A stretch of DNA of 64,000 nucleotides from positions 33,215,001-33,279,000 of the forward strand of contig NC_091677.1 of the NCBI RefSeq assembly GCF_042453785.1, read 5' to 3'. Below, piece after piece: positions 53,079 to 63,869 of the stretch (the first letter of the stretch is position 1; the number at the start of each line of letters is the position of its first letter). Both the position numbers and the translations under genes were made by a program. This DNA comes from Malus domestica (lineage: Eukaryota; Streptophyta; Magnoliopsida; Rosales; Rosaceae). The notes under the pieces are model-generated. The model was not told the DNA's origin, searched no databases, and saw only the letters and a list, made by a program, of their open reading frames with translations.

Positions 53079-54089
53079 TGACAAGCCCCGACCCTGATTT
53101 TCTCCGTACACCAAGGTGGTTACGTGATAGCCGACACCCGTAGGTGACACAAACCATTTATGAATGCAAAAACCAAGAATATATGGCAACAAACATGCAA
53201 ATTTTCATAGAAATACTAATATCATAAAATAATATTCAAAAGCCATCAACAATTAATATATATCAGTAACAGTATCAGAACCCTTCATTTGCCAAACAGG
53301 CACATCTATCACTTACCAAACAGGCATAACAGTATCATTTGCCAAATAGGCATGTATATCATTTGCCAAACAGGCATATCAGTATCATTTGCCAAACAGG
53401 CATATCTGTATCAATTGCCAAACAGGCATATAGTGACCACTAGGTACACACAAAAAGTTGAACATAATCTTTCTAAAACATAGGTACTGATATCTCAAAA
53501 TCATCTTCATAGTATAAAGTCATCCATCATCTATACTATAAAGAAGTGTGTGAAAACATGTTCTAAATAATATATCGTCATCCATCAGATATTCTATAAA
53601 GAACATGGTTTTGATAGAAAATATGGTATTCCAAAATAAGTTCAGTATAGTATGATAATCAATTTCTCATAAAACGTAATCATTAAATCATGTTTTTCAT
53701 GTATGCATTTCTACTATTAAAACATGCATTTTAGAAGGGGTCCACTCACAGTACTTTGCCATCGAAATGTTGTGCAACTAAAGAAAACAGGACTTAGAAT
53801 CGAGGTGTACAAACCCGACGTCAAGGCATTTCCGCACCGGCATCTTCGAATCCTCTTGGCGTAGGATCTATTCTTTTTTTCATTCAATTTTATATTATTT
53901 TCTTTAGTGTTCTAGTTAGTCGTATGCTCTTAACATGTTCCTTACTTGCATAATATTTATAATTAAATTTCTATTATCTTATTCGTATTTTTAATTCTCA
54001 CGTATCCAAAATGGCTTGCGTCACCTTTGGGTGTCAGCCAGCACGTGCCTACCCTGGTGTACGAAGAAAATCAGGGTCGGAGCGTGTCA
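53079..54089. mobile_element. Inverted-repeat-bounded element (about 1.0 kb), class unassigned
   Basis: The left end TGACAAGCCCCGACCCTGAT matches the right end in reverse complement (TGACACGCTCCGACCCTGAT). The similarity extends about 80 bp on each side at roughly 80% identity by eye (GTACACCA, CACGTG(C/A)T, GACACCC). No convincing TSD. It could be a foldback or Mutator-like element, or a solo LTR with unusually long terminal inverted repeats. Confidence 0.65.
53287..53436. repeat. Minisatellite with TTGCCAAACAGGCATAT core (6 units)
   Basis: Units of about 21-28 bp, variants of CATTTGCCAAACAGGCATAT, inside the inverted-repeat element. Confidence 0.9.
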
Positions 54090-54480
54090 ACCAGATCCCA
54101 ACACCTCAGTTGATCCGTTACCATGACATCATGATTAACACGATTCCTTCCAGAACCTTCAATGACCTTCACGAGATCATGAAGTGGATGGTGGCGGTGG
54201 GGTCTAGGAAGGACTAGTCACACATTGGTTGCTGAAGAGATTTTCTAGAAGAAAGCTTGTTGAGGCTAGGGTTATAGATATTAAACCTAAGTATCGATGA
54301 GGTTTAGAAGGAACTGAGCGGTTGATCAAATATGCAAAATTCGTGCTTTGAACTTTAGGCCCTTTTTGTTATTTAATTTTATAATTGAATTTGTGTTTAG
54401 AATGGTGGAAGGCAATGCTTGTATCTCTTGGAAACTAGAAGAAAATCCATAGGAAAATAGATTTACAAAAATAGACACGA
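54090..54480. other. Intergenic, nothing recognised
   Basis: No supported ORF or repeat. GC content is slightly higher near 54100-54220. Confidence 0.45.
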
Positions 54481-54484
54481 TATT

Positions 54485-54672
54485 ACAGAGTATGAGTCCA
54501 AATGTAAAAGCAGAATAAAAAAAAAACAGACAGTACATTGCAATAATTTGAATCCAAATGTAAAAGCAGAACAACAAACAGAGAGTACTGCATCTCAGTC
54601 TGAATCCAAATGTAAAAGCATAACAAAAAACAGAGACTGCAACGCATAATCTGAATCCAAATGTAGAAGATA
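54485..54672. repeat. Minisatellite, about 51-56 bp unit, 4 copies
   Basis: TCCAAATGTA(A/G)AAG(C)A occurs near 54497, 54553, 54605 and 54656, with AACA(G)AAAAACAGAGA between units. Confidence 0.85.
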
Positions 54673-55341
54673 AATGAGAAAGAAATGGATTTTTTTTTCT
54701 TGCGCGGCTCAATCATCATTATACTTTAGAAGTCACAATAAATTAAAAGAATTGTTATTGATACTCCACAATACTCATTTTGCACTCTAAATTTTCTATA
54801 TGTGGGAAGAAAAATACACTTATGAGGAGTGCAAAATGAAAATTTTGAAGTGCAAATAATAGTTCCATGAATTAAAATGTGACAAATGACAATTAAAAGT
54901 AGGTATTTTTTTTTTTGGAAGAGTACGCATGTTACATGAACTTGTTAGAAACGCCATAGGAAAAGTATATATAAAAGTATCTGCAAATTGGGTATCAGGT
55001 AAAGTATTTTCCATGAATACTAAAAGAACGAATCTATGCGTGTTAAACTAAAGCAACAAATCCGCGGGCGCACATCGACTAAATGATATTAATGTACGTA
55101 AGAACAAGTTGCAGGAGAATTTATGCTAAAATTTTCTGTCTATTTTCCCATTAATTAACATTGTGTACTTTAGAAAGAAGCCAACTAGCTACAGCCTTCA
55201 AGAACCTTCTTCTGTAGACTGTATCATCCACAGTAAAGGATCAATGCCCAAGTATTTATAGATAAGCCGGATTAACTCAAAGAAAGAAAGGTTAATTAGA
55301 GGAGAGAGAGAGATCTAGAGAGAGAAAGGAAGTTGAGATCG
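54673..55341 (+). other. Upstream region of the universal stress protein gene
   Basis: No other gene. A TATA-like TATTTATA at 55253-55260 lies about 80 bp upstream of the start codon. A GA-rich leader (55300-55330) follows. Confidence 0.5.
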
Positions 55342-56485
55342 ATGGGGAAGGCTCGCAGTGTAGGAGTTGGAATGGATTATTCAGCAACAAGCAAATTAGC
55401 CCTAAGATGGGCAGTCGATAATCTCATCGAACAAGGAGATCGCATCGTATTAATCCACGTTGAGCCAACCAAAGCAGCTACTACAAGCAGGAAACAGCTG
55501 TTTGAGAACACTGGATCACGTACGCATGTCTCTCTCTCTCTCTCTCTACATACATATACTTGTTAGTTATCATTAGTTACCTTAATAATTTAAATTTATG
55601 AATTACATATAATTTCTTTTGTTTTTTTTGTGTTTTTTATTGCAGCTTTGATTCCTCTAGAAGAACTTGTGGAGACTAATGTCTCAAAGCACTATGGACT
55701 TACTAATGATCCAGAGGTGCTTGATATTCTTGACAAAGTGTCAAAAACTAAAGGGGTATGATAATTTGTTATATATTAATCTCATCTCTAATATTAATTA
55801 TTTTGTATATATACATAGAAGTATAGATTTATAGGATTTGCACAACTGCACAGATAGATGGTAGAACGGTCATGATATATATATATAGTTATCTATCTAG
55901 CGATCATCTAGCAACGAGTATCGATTTACAGAAGTTTAATATACTATCAATGCACTCAATATAATGTTGATATTAATACTGTATATCATACACTGTAGAT
56001 TGGTAGTCGCCACTCTTCACAAATTAGTTTGTGTGCATAGAGACATGAATTATTAGATTATAAATTAGAGTATAATTAATGTGTGTTGATTCGATTATGA
56101 ACAGGCTGAGGCTGTGGCAAAGGTGTACTGGGGGGATCCAAGAGAGAAGTTGTGTGATGCAGTGCAAGATCTTAAGCTTGATTCGCTTGTCGTCGGAAGC
56201 AGGGGCTTAGGCCCTATCAAAAGGTGACCATTATTCGACCAATATTTCCACTAATTCACCTTCTCATAAAAACACAAAAGAAACGAAAGAAAATAAAAGT
56301 TTTTGTGTTTGATTAAATATTTTTCCTGCAAAATGGTTGATTAATATGTGCGATGAATTTGCAGGGTGTTGCTGGGCAGTGTAAGCATCTATGTGGTGAC
56401 AAATGCTTCATGTCCGGTTACTGTTGTCAAGGGCGCACACAATCATCCAAACCATAAAATCTCAAAGAAACTATCTTTCAAATGA
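55342..56485 (+). CDS. Universal stress protein (USPA-like), 4 exons, 175 aa
   Basis: Exons 55342-55519, 55646-55755, 56105-56223 and 56365-56485 join in frame with GT/AG introns. The N-terminus [27 protein letters not shown] is strand 1 and helix 1 of the USP fold. GDRIVLIHV is strand 2. [19 protein letters not shown] leads into [19 protein letters not shown], the Gly-rich G-x2-G-x9-G-(S/T) loop of the ATP-binding MJ0577-type USPs. The end CPVTVVKG is the last strand. The length fits plant single-domain USPs. The product is expected to be a soluble, nucleotide-binding, dimeric protein with a stress-related role; the specific role cannot be read from sequence. Its basic tail ([10 protein letters not shown]) extends past the usual end. 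Confidence 0.93.
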
Positions 56486-56578
56486 TAATTAGTACTTTGA
56501 ATTATAATGTGTTGAAATTAAAGGAATCAGGCCTTGGGGATATTGTGGTTTTTCCTTTTTTTTTTCTTTTTCTAATTA

Positions 56579-56725
56579 GGATGGTATTATCCAGACGATT
56601 TTTGTCTCTTACACACCTCTTGTTAATTTATATCCTTTGAACTTATTCAATTCATTAGATCTAATAGTCGGATATTGACAGGCGGTGTGTAAGAAGTAAA
56701 AAATGGTGTGTAGATATCACTACCC
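56579..56725. mobile_element. MITE (147 bp), Mutator-like TSD, 3' of the USP gene
   Basis: TTCTAATTA at 56570-56578 and 56726-56734 (9 bp). Ends around GGATGGTATTATCCAGACG and GTGTAGATATCACTACCC. Shares CTTACACACCTCTTGTTAATTT-type interior with the MITE at 62254-62401. It starts 93 bp after the USP stop codon, so it may lie in the 3' UTR. Confidence 0.8.
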
Positions 56726-56734
56726 TTCTAATTA

Positions 56735-57580
56735 TTATTATTATTTTTATTACCATATGGAATCTTATTCTGCAGGCTTTGGTTTGATGGGTACTTGTAC
56801 GGTTGTTGAAACTTATTATCATTAATATAATATGTGCTGTTTGGCAAATATATTCTTTGTTTTTGGGTAAAAGCAAAGATATTCAGTTTAATACTTTAAT
56901 ATCTATGGGAAAGTAAAATATCTCGACCAATAGAAATGTTTTGTGTATACAACTTTTCAAATATGATTACTTTGCCCTTAACGGAATATGTAGATCATTA
57001 GTCAAATTATAACGGGTTAAAAGGGCACATTCTTTAAGAAAGTCCTAGAAGCACACATCAATAGACCCTGAGCCCAATTCATTGCAAACAATTCTAGTCA
57101 ATTGCCACACAACATATGCACAGATCACCCTAACATGCAGTGGGTTTGCGTATCAATTTCTTAGTATGATAAGACTTTTGAAAACATATTTTTGGAATTT
57201 CAGAGGGATATAGCTCAGTGTCGGTATCCTTATCGGATTCAACTTTTTCTTTTGAAAAATTATGAATGTAGCTCAGTTACTTAGTACTCACTAGTTTCAA
57301 AAATAAAAAATAAAAAAAATTGAATCCAATGAATGATAACAAATAGTTTCTTATGATTTTTTAGTACATCGATATTTTTACACTAAGGGGAGAGGGAGTT
57401 CGGTTAAGCCACACAATGGGCAGCCTAATTTGATATCGAATTCTTCATCCACGAGATTCAGAGTTAAGACCTTTAACTTTCAAGTGAAGAAGAATACAAT
57501 CATATACACCGTAGTATTGAGTGAGAGAAGCCACCCGACGGGCTTTGTTTTCTAAACTAGAGTTCATGGGCTTACCTCTA
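56735..57580. other. Intergenic, nothing recognised
   Basis: AT-rich sequence between the USP gene and the promoter-like region at 57585. No supported ORF. Confidence 0.5.
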
Positions 57581-57584
57581 ATAT

Positions 57585-57696
57585 TGGGCCTTAGGGTAAC
57601 TATCACGCTACGGCGCCGTATTGTCATTACTTGGACCGCGCCTAAAACACCCGATGAAATTAGGGTTTCCAAGTGCAGGACGGGTGCCTATATAAT
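57585..57696 (+). promoter_or_regulatory. Promoter with site II element, telobox and TATA box
   Basis: TGGGCC at 57585-57590, TTAGGGTTT (AAACCCTAA telobox complement) at 57660-57668, and TATATAAT at 57689-57696, then a CT-rich leader. In plants this combination marks ribosomal-protein, growth-linked and snoRNA genes. Confidence 0.65.
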
Positions 57697-57919
57697 TGAA
57701 TCGCCTCCTTCAACTCTCCCACTCTATCTCCTCTCCTCCCCGACGCTTCACCTTCCTCGTCACAGTGTCTGGTTATTTTTAGGGTTCTAATTCGGGGCTC
57801 CATAGCCGTTCTTTTTCTGTCAACCGCAGATTTTATTCGTCTCTCTGTTTTTGATTTTCTGTGGTTGTGTTATGTGTTGTTTGAAATTAGGGTTTATGTT
57901 TTTGGAGGTGGATTTGGGA

Positions 57920-58005
57920 TTGAAGTGATGCTACTTTCCCCATATGATCGAAGCTGATTCAAACTTGCGCTATTTTTAATTTCCAAGCCAGAACTCTGAT
58001 CTTTC
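57920..58005 (+). ncRNA. Candidate C/D-box snoRNA, copy 1
   Basis: GTGATGC (C box, one change from RUGAUGA) at 57925, CTGA (D'-like) after ATGATCGAAG at about 57950, and CTGA (D box) at 57996-57999. It shares AAGTGATG, TTTCCCCA-ATGATCGAAGCTGA and CCAAGCCAG in the same order with 58165-58270. The terminal stem is weak. Confidence 0.5.
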
Positions 58006-58164
58006 TCAAATCCCCAAAATCCACTGTCTTTATTTATTTTTTGTTTATTAATTTTTTTTTAAAAAATTTCTTCAGGGTGTTTGAATTTTATGTTTTGTTT
58101 TTATATTTCAATATTTATGTTTTTGAATTTTGGGGTTTTTTTTTAAAAAAAAAAAGAAAGAAAA

Positions 58165-58270
58165 GATGGAAGTGATGATTATTTCCCCAAATGATCGAAG
58201 CTGAAATAACTGAGCGAATTGTATCTCTGTATTACACAGAGACCACCAAGCCAGGTGTATCTGATCCATC
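58165..58270 (+). ncRNA. Candidate C/D-box snoRNA, copy 2 (106 nt)
   Basis: The perfect terminal stem GATGGA (58165-58170) and TCCATC (58265-58270) directly flanks a C box GTGATGA (58172-58178) and a D box CTGA (58261-58264). An internal CTGA (58201-58204) could be D'. Box C/D snoRNAs guide rRNA 2'-O-methylation in the nucleolus. The sequence upstream of D' (CCAAATGATCGAAG) could not be matched to an rRNA target from memory, so it may be an orphan guide or a false positive. Confidence 0.6.
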
Positions 58271-59512
58271 TTTCTGCACAATATATCAAAAAAAAAATTT
58301 ATGATTTTTATGTACGTTTTGGGTCTCAAATACTGATACATTATGAATTAGAATCATATCTTAATTCTGTTCGGCCTTCACCTTCGCCGCGGTTAATACC
58401 GCAGTGATCGGCGGTGACATAATGCTTCTTTACGGAACTCTCAAGCACCATAACCATTTATTTCAGAATTTATTTGGGACGTTCAGATGTCTACATTTAC
58501 GAAAAACATTCAAAGACAATGCGGAAGCAAATTGCAATGACGAATTTTTACCTCGCCACCCACAAAAACCAATGTAAGTGCTTGAATTGCGCTTGAAACT
58601 GGATCGAATTTGGGATTTTAGGGTTTGCGATGAGAGTGCTTGTAATTGATTAGTCCCGTACGAAAACAGAACAACTTGAATGGGGTTTAACATTGCGATG
58701 GTCACGTGAGTTATTGACAACGAACGTTATGTAACGGTGTACCTGTGTAATAAAAAACCTTCTCATGGAACAGGGTGGTACATGGTAGGTGTCAAATAAA
58801 AGGCAAATTAAGAAAAATAAAAGGCAAATTAAGAAAAATAAAAGCCAACCTACTCTTCCTATCAGAGTTTTGGCGCCGCTGGGGATGACACAACTTCAGA
58901 AAAACATGTAGGGTGAAACATTTAGGTTCAACTAGAAATGTCAAAACTGTAGTGAGAGCTTTAACATATGCATGCGCATGTGGTGAAAGAAAAATTTACG
59001 ATCGATGAAATCTTGTGACGTACTTGCTCTAAAAGCGTTTGTTTATACTCGATATTGCACTCTCGGCCCATACATTTTAATGATCAATAGGGCGTTGATA
59101 TGAAAAAATCAAGTTACTCGTCAAACAGTTGGAGGAAGAGAATTGGTGTCCGTTGCATCTTAAAAAACACACTTACTTCAAAGGAAGACAGCAAACGCGA
59201 AGAAATTTTTGGAAAACCACGGCAATTCTAACTTTTGGAATGCTGAGAAATAAGAGAAATTTTCATCAATTTTCTTCAGTTCTTCGCATGCTTCCGCCAG
59301 TCCCATTGAAACTATGGTTTTTGGTCTGGTTTTTCGTATTGGTTGATCTAGAACGAGAGGGAGATGGAGTTTTAGATTAAGAAAGTTTTAGTGTATTCAC
59401 GCGGAGAGAGTATTATTACTTACAGATTTTTGAATTTTATTTAGAAGTTTTCATATACGTGAGTTTATGTCTAAAGTTTTAAGACTTGTAGCGGTCAAAC
59501 TCTAAAAGACAC
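58271..59512. other. Intergenic
   Basis: No supported gene. It contains a doubled AAAGGCAAATTAAGAAAAAT near 58798-58837 and an isolated PBS-like TGGCGCCGCTGGGGATG at 58871, without recognisable LTRs. Confidence 0.5.
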
Positions 59513-59515
59513 TAA

Positions 59516-60026
59516 GAGTATCTTCAAATGAGATGTCAAAATGTTCACATAAGCTATAACAGTAAAAAAACCACACTAATGTTCTCCAACTGAAATGTCA
59601 AATTCTATGTGGTGATGACATGGATTGGTAGCAAGAGAATTGCTGTCAAATTTGACAGCAGTTTCAAAATTAATTATTAATGCTTTTTATTAGTTTTTTG
59701 TTGGTTTAATCATCATTGCAATTAATGTTGTTGTTGACCCGTTTCCCTTTTGTTCAATCGAGATAAGTGAACGGTCCCCTTTTGTTAAAAAGAAATAGTG
59801 AACGGTCTGGATTTCATAATTATTAAATGCCTTTTATTAATTTAATCATTTATTTTATAATATAATAAAATAATAATTTAATTTGACATATCAGTTGGAC
59901 AATAAAATTTTAAAAGATATCAAAATGCCATATAAGCAGTCAAATTTAAATTTTATGTTCAAAACCTTAATTGCTAACAAATAAACTTCAACATGCCACA
60001 TAGACAATAAACCTTTGGAGATGCTG
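59516..60026. mobile_element. PIF/Harbinger-like MITE (511 bp)
   Basis: TAA at 59513-59515 and 60027-60029. Ends GAGTATCTTCAAATG and CCTTTGGAGATGCTG are imperfect inverted repeats. Subterminal GACATNTCANNTGGA-like motifs occur in both orientations. No transposase. Confidence 0.6.
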
Positions 60027-60029
60027 TAA

Positions 60030-60885
60030 AACATTTTGGTTATAATGATGATTGTGGCTTCTTTGCGCCCTAAAAACAGTTCAACTTCAATATTTGTCAC
60101 ATCATCAATTTTATAGATAATTAAACGGTCAAACAAACTGAATTCTTTCTAAAATATCTACTATTTTTTTGTGAAAAAAAAATCCAAATTAGTACCTAAT
60201 CTAAACTTACTCCAAAATCTTTTGAATTCTAAATAGAATATACACCAATTTGATCTACTGTATAAAAAAATTAAAAAAAATAAAAACCAACTTACGTAAA
60301 CAAATTCATCATAACTATAACGTTTCTATTTAATAATAGGGTTTTTATCTAAAATGGTTTTTGAGATCTGCATAACTCCTTACTTTGATCATGAGATTTA
60401 AAATCAATAAAATTGTTCCCTGAGTTTGTCCATATCAATAATTTTGATCATTCATTGAAAAATCTCCATTACATAAGAATAGAATGATCAAAATACCTTT
60501 AAGTTTTATTAAATCATTTTGGTCAATTGTTTATTAATTAAGAGTATATTTGTCATTTTGATCTTTATTTAACATAATTTTGCATTAAAAGATCAAAATA
60601 ATTGATGATGAACAATCTCAAAAACGAATTATATTGATTTTAAATTTTAGAACCACAAAATAATGTATTATTCAAATCTCAACTATCATTTTCGTTAAGA
60701 AGCCTCAATAATATCATGAAATGTGAAGCGGAAACCGCTTCAATATAATTCACATGTGAATTTTCACCATTTAGATTGATCCTGAACTTGATTTCCGTTA
60801 GTCCGTGTCGGTCAGGTGGACATGCGGTTTTTGATGGTTGATTGAATAGCTGCGAGTCCAGAAACAAATTAAAGTCTCAAAAGAA
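60030..60885. other. Intergenic, upstream of the ABC1 kinase gene
   Basis: AT-rich, with no clear TATA box near 60850 and nothing else recognised. Confidence 0.5.
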
Positions 60886-63869
60886 ATGCGGAGGGCCAAA
60901 ACCCCTGTCCTCCTTGTCGCCGCAACTGGCCTCACCTTCCACGCCTTCAACTCTGATTTCCTCTCGTCCTCCTCCGCCGATATCCTCCCATCATTCCCAG
61001 AACACCTCCGCACACCAATTCACGGCGTCGTTCGGTCTTCCCGTGCAATCTCCACCGTCTGTTTCCTCCCTCCCTCACATTCTCCAGTTTATTTGTCTAT
61101 CAATTGCATTTTGTTAGAAATATGTTTCCGGAAATTGCAGATTGCGTTGACTGCCGTTGACTACAAGCTTACTCTGCGTGGAATCCCAGAGGACTCCGAT
61201 GAGTACCGTCAGAAGCTATCCCAGGTTATTATGTTATCTTGCTTTTCTTTTGATATGAATGTTCAATTAATTTGCAGAAGAAATGGAATTTTAATTAAAT
61301 TGTTAAATTAATTTGCAGAAGAAATAGAATTTTATGTTTGCTTGTAGCCTGATAAGTGAGAATCATATGAAAGAGGTTCACTTCAGTTGTATTGTATGTC
61401 TTATGATGGTGGCATTTAGGTTCATAGTCGTTCCGCTTCGAGAATTCTGAAGCTGTGTGAGGCCAATAGAGGATTTTATGTGAAAGCCGGTCAATTTGTG
61501 GCCGCTCTGCGACAGGTTCCGAAAGAGTACTCATCAACCCTTTCCTCATTGCAGGATCAGGTATGAATGAACAATGTGGTTGTATCTATATTTTGATGCG
61601 TATACTTGTATGGTTGTATAGGTGGAAATTAATCTAACCCTTATGAAATGGTAACTATCTGGTAACTCATCGGCTTAGGCAGTTCCTTGTCATTTGAAAG
61701 CAATTAAAGAAGTGCTGATCCGCAATCTGGGACACAAGCTGTCAGATGTGTAAGTACTTCATCGTGTTACAAGCATTACATCACATTGCAGTAGTGGGAA
61801 CCCAGATAAAATCATAAAATTAAAATAAAAATAAAACATAAACTCTTAAGACGGGTTCTTAATTACAGGTGAGTTTTTCTGTACCGTAAGGGATTATGAA
61901 GGATAGATATAAACTTTGGCATTATATTGGGGTTTCTTAGTTTGTAAACGGGGGGAGACGGAGGGTAAATGGCATATGGCTTCTTCCTTATTTGTTTTTC
62001 CTCATTTGTTATAGCATGTTTGCTGCTGCCATTTTCCTGGTTTGTATATTTCTTTAAAAATTACTGCACCTTCCTTGTGTGATTCTTCAATGGAACTCTA
62101 AACTTGAATAAAAATGCCAGGATGTATGATTTTGGGATCACAATGTTTGATGAACCACAATATTTGTCCTAAAGTCATACATCATGGCCCTTTTTTTGTC
62201 TTATTGTTACTGTTACTCCTTTTTCCTAACTTGGTGAACCACAATATTTGTCTAGGGTGTGCTATCTACACACCTCTTTTTACTTCTCACACATCATTTG
62301 TTAATTTCTGTCCGTTGATCTTCTTCAATTCATCTGATCCAACGACCAAAAATTAAAAGGGTGTGTGAGAAGTAAAAAGGGGTGTGTGGATATCACACCC
62401 CTATTTGTCTTATTGTTACTCCTTTTTCTCTCCCAACTGCTTATCAAGCATTGTCCTAGTCATTTATTTTTTTGTAACATGTACCTAAAAACCTTTTGCA
62501 TCTTAATGTGTTGTGCCATGGAACTCTGTAATTCAATGTTGAAATACAATTATTTTACTGACTTCGGCATTTACCTCAGGTTTCTGTCACTTGATGAGCT
62601 TCCCATAGCCGCTGCATCTATTGCTCAAGTACACAGGGGAGTTCTTAAGGATCATCAAGAAGTAGCAGTTAAGGTTGGTGAGCAGAGAAACTTCTGTTTT
62701 AGTAATTTGCATTTGATTTCAAAACAAATTAACTTGTAATTGTAATTGTAATTGGTTAATGGACCAGAAACTCTTATGCAGTGCTATCTGTACTTTAATT
62801 TGAATTCATTAGGAGAATATAAAAAACAGAAAGGAATGTGTAGTGGTCTCTTGAGAATTCTGGATGGAACTTGTTAATTCTCAGGAAGTGAGAAAAGCTT
62901 GGTGGGTAGCTTGACCAAATTCCTGAAGTTTTAGTTCCTTTAGACATTCAAACTTCCTTGAAGCGTGGGAATATAACTTCAATCTCTAACATTAACATAT
63001 GTGATTATCATTTAGTCGAATTACATTTATAATACCCAAATTTTCATGTATTTTACCAATATAAGAACATGACTTTATGATATCCCTTTTGGCATTTCCT
63101 ATACAACACACTGTTGAGCACAAGTTTAAAACTACCCAAGTTGAGATATAAACTGTCCACCTAGATAAAGAAACTTGCAAAGACACCAAAATACCAAATA
63201 AAAAGGACACAAAAGTTGGCTGTACAGTAAGTTTAGCTCATTAGTGTCAAAAGGGAAAGCAAGGTAAGGAATCTAGTTGCAATGGTCAAGGCAGGCGGAC
63301 AAGAAAGACAGGTCAAGTAAACTCTTTCAATCTTGAAATGCTGTGTTGAAGATCAAAGTATAAAAAATAACAGCATGCCACAAATATTGAAGCTTGCTTG
63401 TGAACAGTAAAACATAATCATCGTCAAGAAACAAGTATCCCATGACAATATACTCTCACCCTGAACCAGCCAAAACAAGGACGAGATGGATAAAATGGTT
63501 GGACAATAGCTTAATTTTATTTTTAAAGAGGAAACTTCTTGGAGGCAAAACAAAGGTGAGAAGTGATTTAAGTTTAAAATAGTTTCACAAAAAGATTATT
63601 TACCTGAATTTCATGACATCTGATAAAATTTTCCATTCCTCAACCATTTCTTATACTTGAAAAAATGAACATATGCTTGTCTTTTCTGTGATCACTACTA
63701 CTTTTTTTGGCATCTGAAGTTTTTCCTTCTCAAGAAAACAGATTTATACGGCTGCAGTGATTATTAATTTGTTTTATCATTTGGATAATAGGTGCAGTAC
63801 CCAGGTCTGGAGCAGCACATGAAAATAGATACAGCAACCATGTATTTCCTTTCAAAATCCCTTACATTG
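60886..63869 (+). CDS. ABC1/UbiB-family atypical kinase (ADCK1-like), 5' part, 6 exons seen
   Basis: Exons 60886-61056, 61141-61224, 61420-61560, 61679-61749, 62580-62673 and 63792-63869 join in one frame (about 213 residues) with GT/AG introns. The last exon ends at a GT donor, so the gene continues past the window. The start MRRAKTPVLLVAATGL is basic then hydrophobic, compatible with an organelle-targeting or membrane segment. Diagnostic family motifs: the KxGQ motif in GFYVKAGQFVAALRQVPKEY; the Ala-rich loop replacing the Gly loop in LPIAAASIAQVHRGVL; and the VAIK-type lysine in EVAVKVQYPGLEQH. The overall order matches animal ADCK1/5 and the related plant ABC1K group. Members regulate quinone or lipid metabolism in mitochondria and plastids; the exact substrate is unknown. 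The catalytic loop lies outside the window. Confidence 0.93.
62254..62401. mobile_element. MITE (148 bp), 9-bp TSD, in intron 4 of the ABC1 kinase gene
   Basis: TATTTGTCT at 62245-62253 and 62402-62410. Ends AGGGTGTGCTATCTACACAC and the reverse complement of GTGTGTGGATATCACACCCC make long TIRs, giving a near-complete foldback. Same family as 56579-56725. The TSD length suggests a Mutator-like parent. Confidence 0.88.
62674..63791 (+). other. Intron 5 of the ABC1 kinase gene
   Basis: A 1.1 kb intron from GTTGGTG to ATAATAG. It contains no recognisable element or ORF. Confidence 0.8.

Noticed and set aside
54326..54719. Phe/Cys-rich minus-strand ORFs
   Set aside because: They arise from a four-copy minisatellite. 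The repeat in the peptide (YIWIQ) mirrors the DNA repeat.
58423..58575. 51-codon ORF after the snoRNA-like sequences
   Set aside because: No motif, no splice context and no conservation evidence. Length is within chance expectation.
60798..61013. Minus-strand ORF overlapping exon 1 of the ABC1 kinase gene
   Set aside because: It is a shadow of the plus-strand exon, whose frame continues through five further exons.
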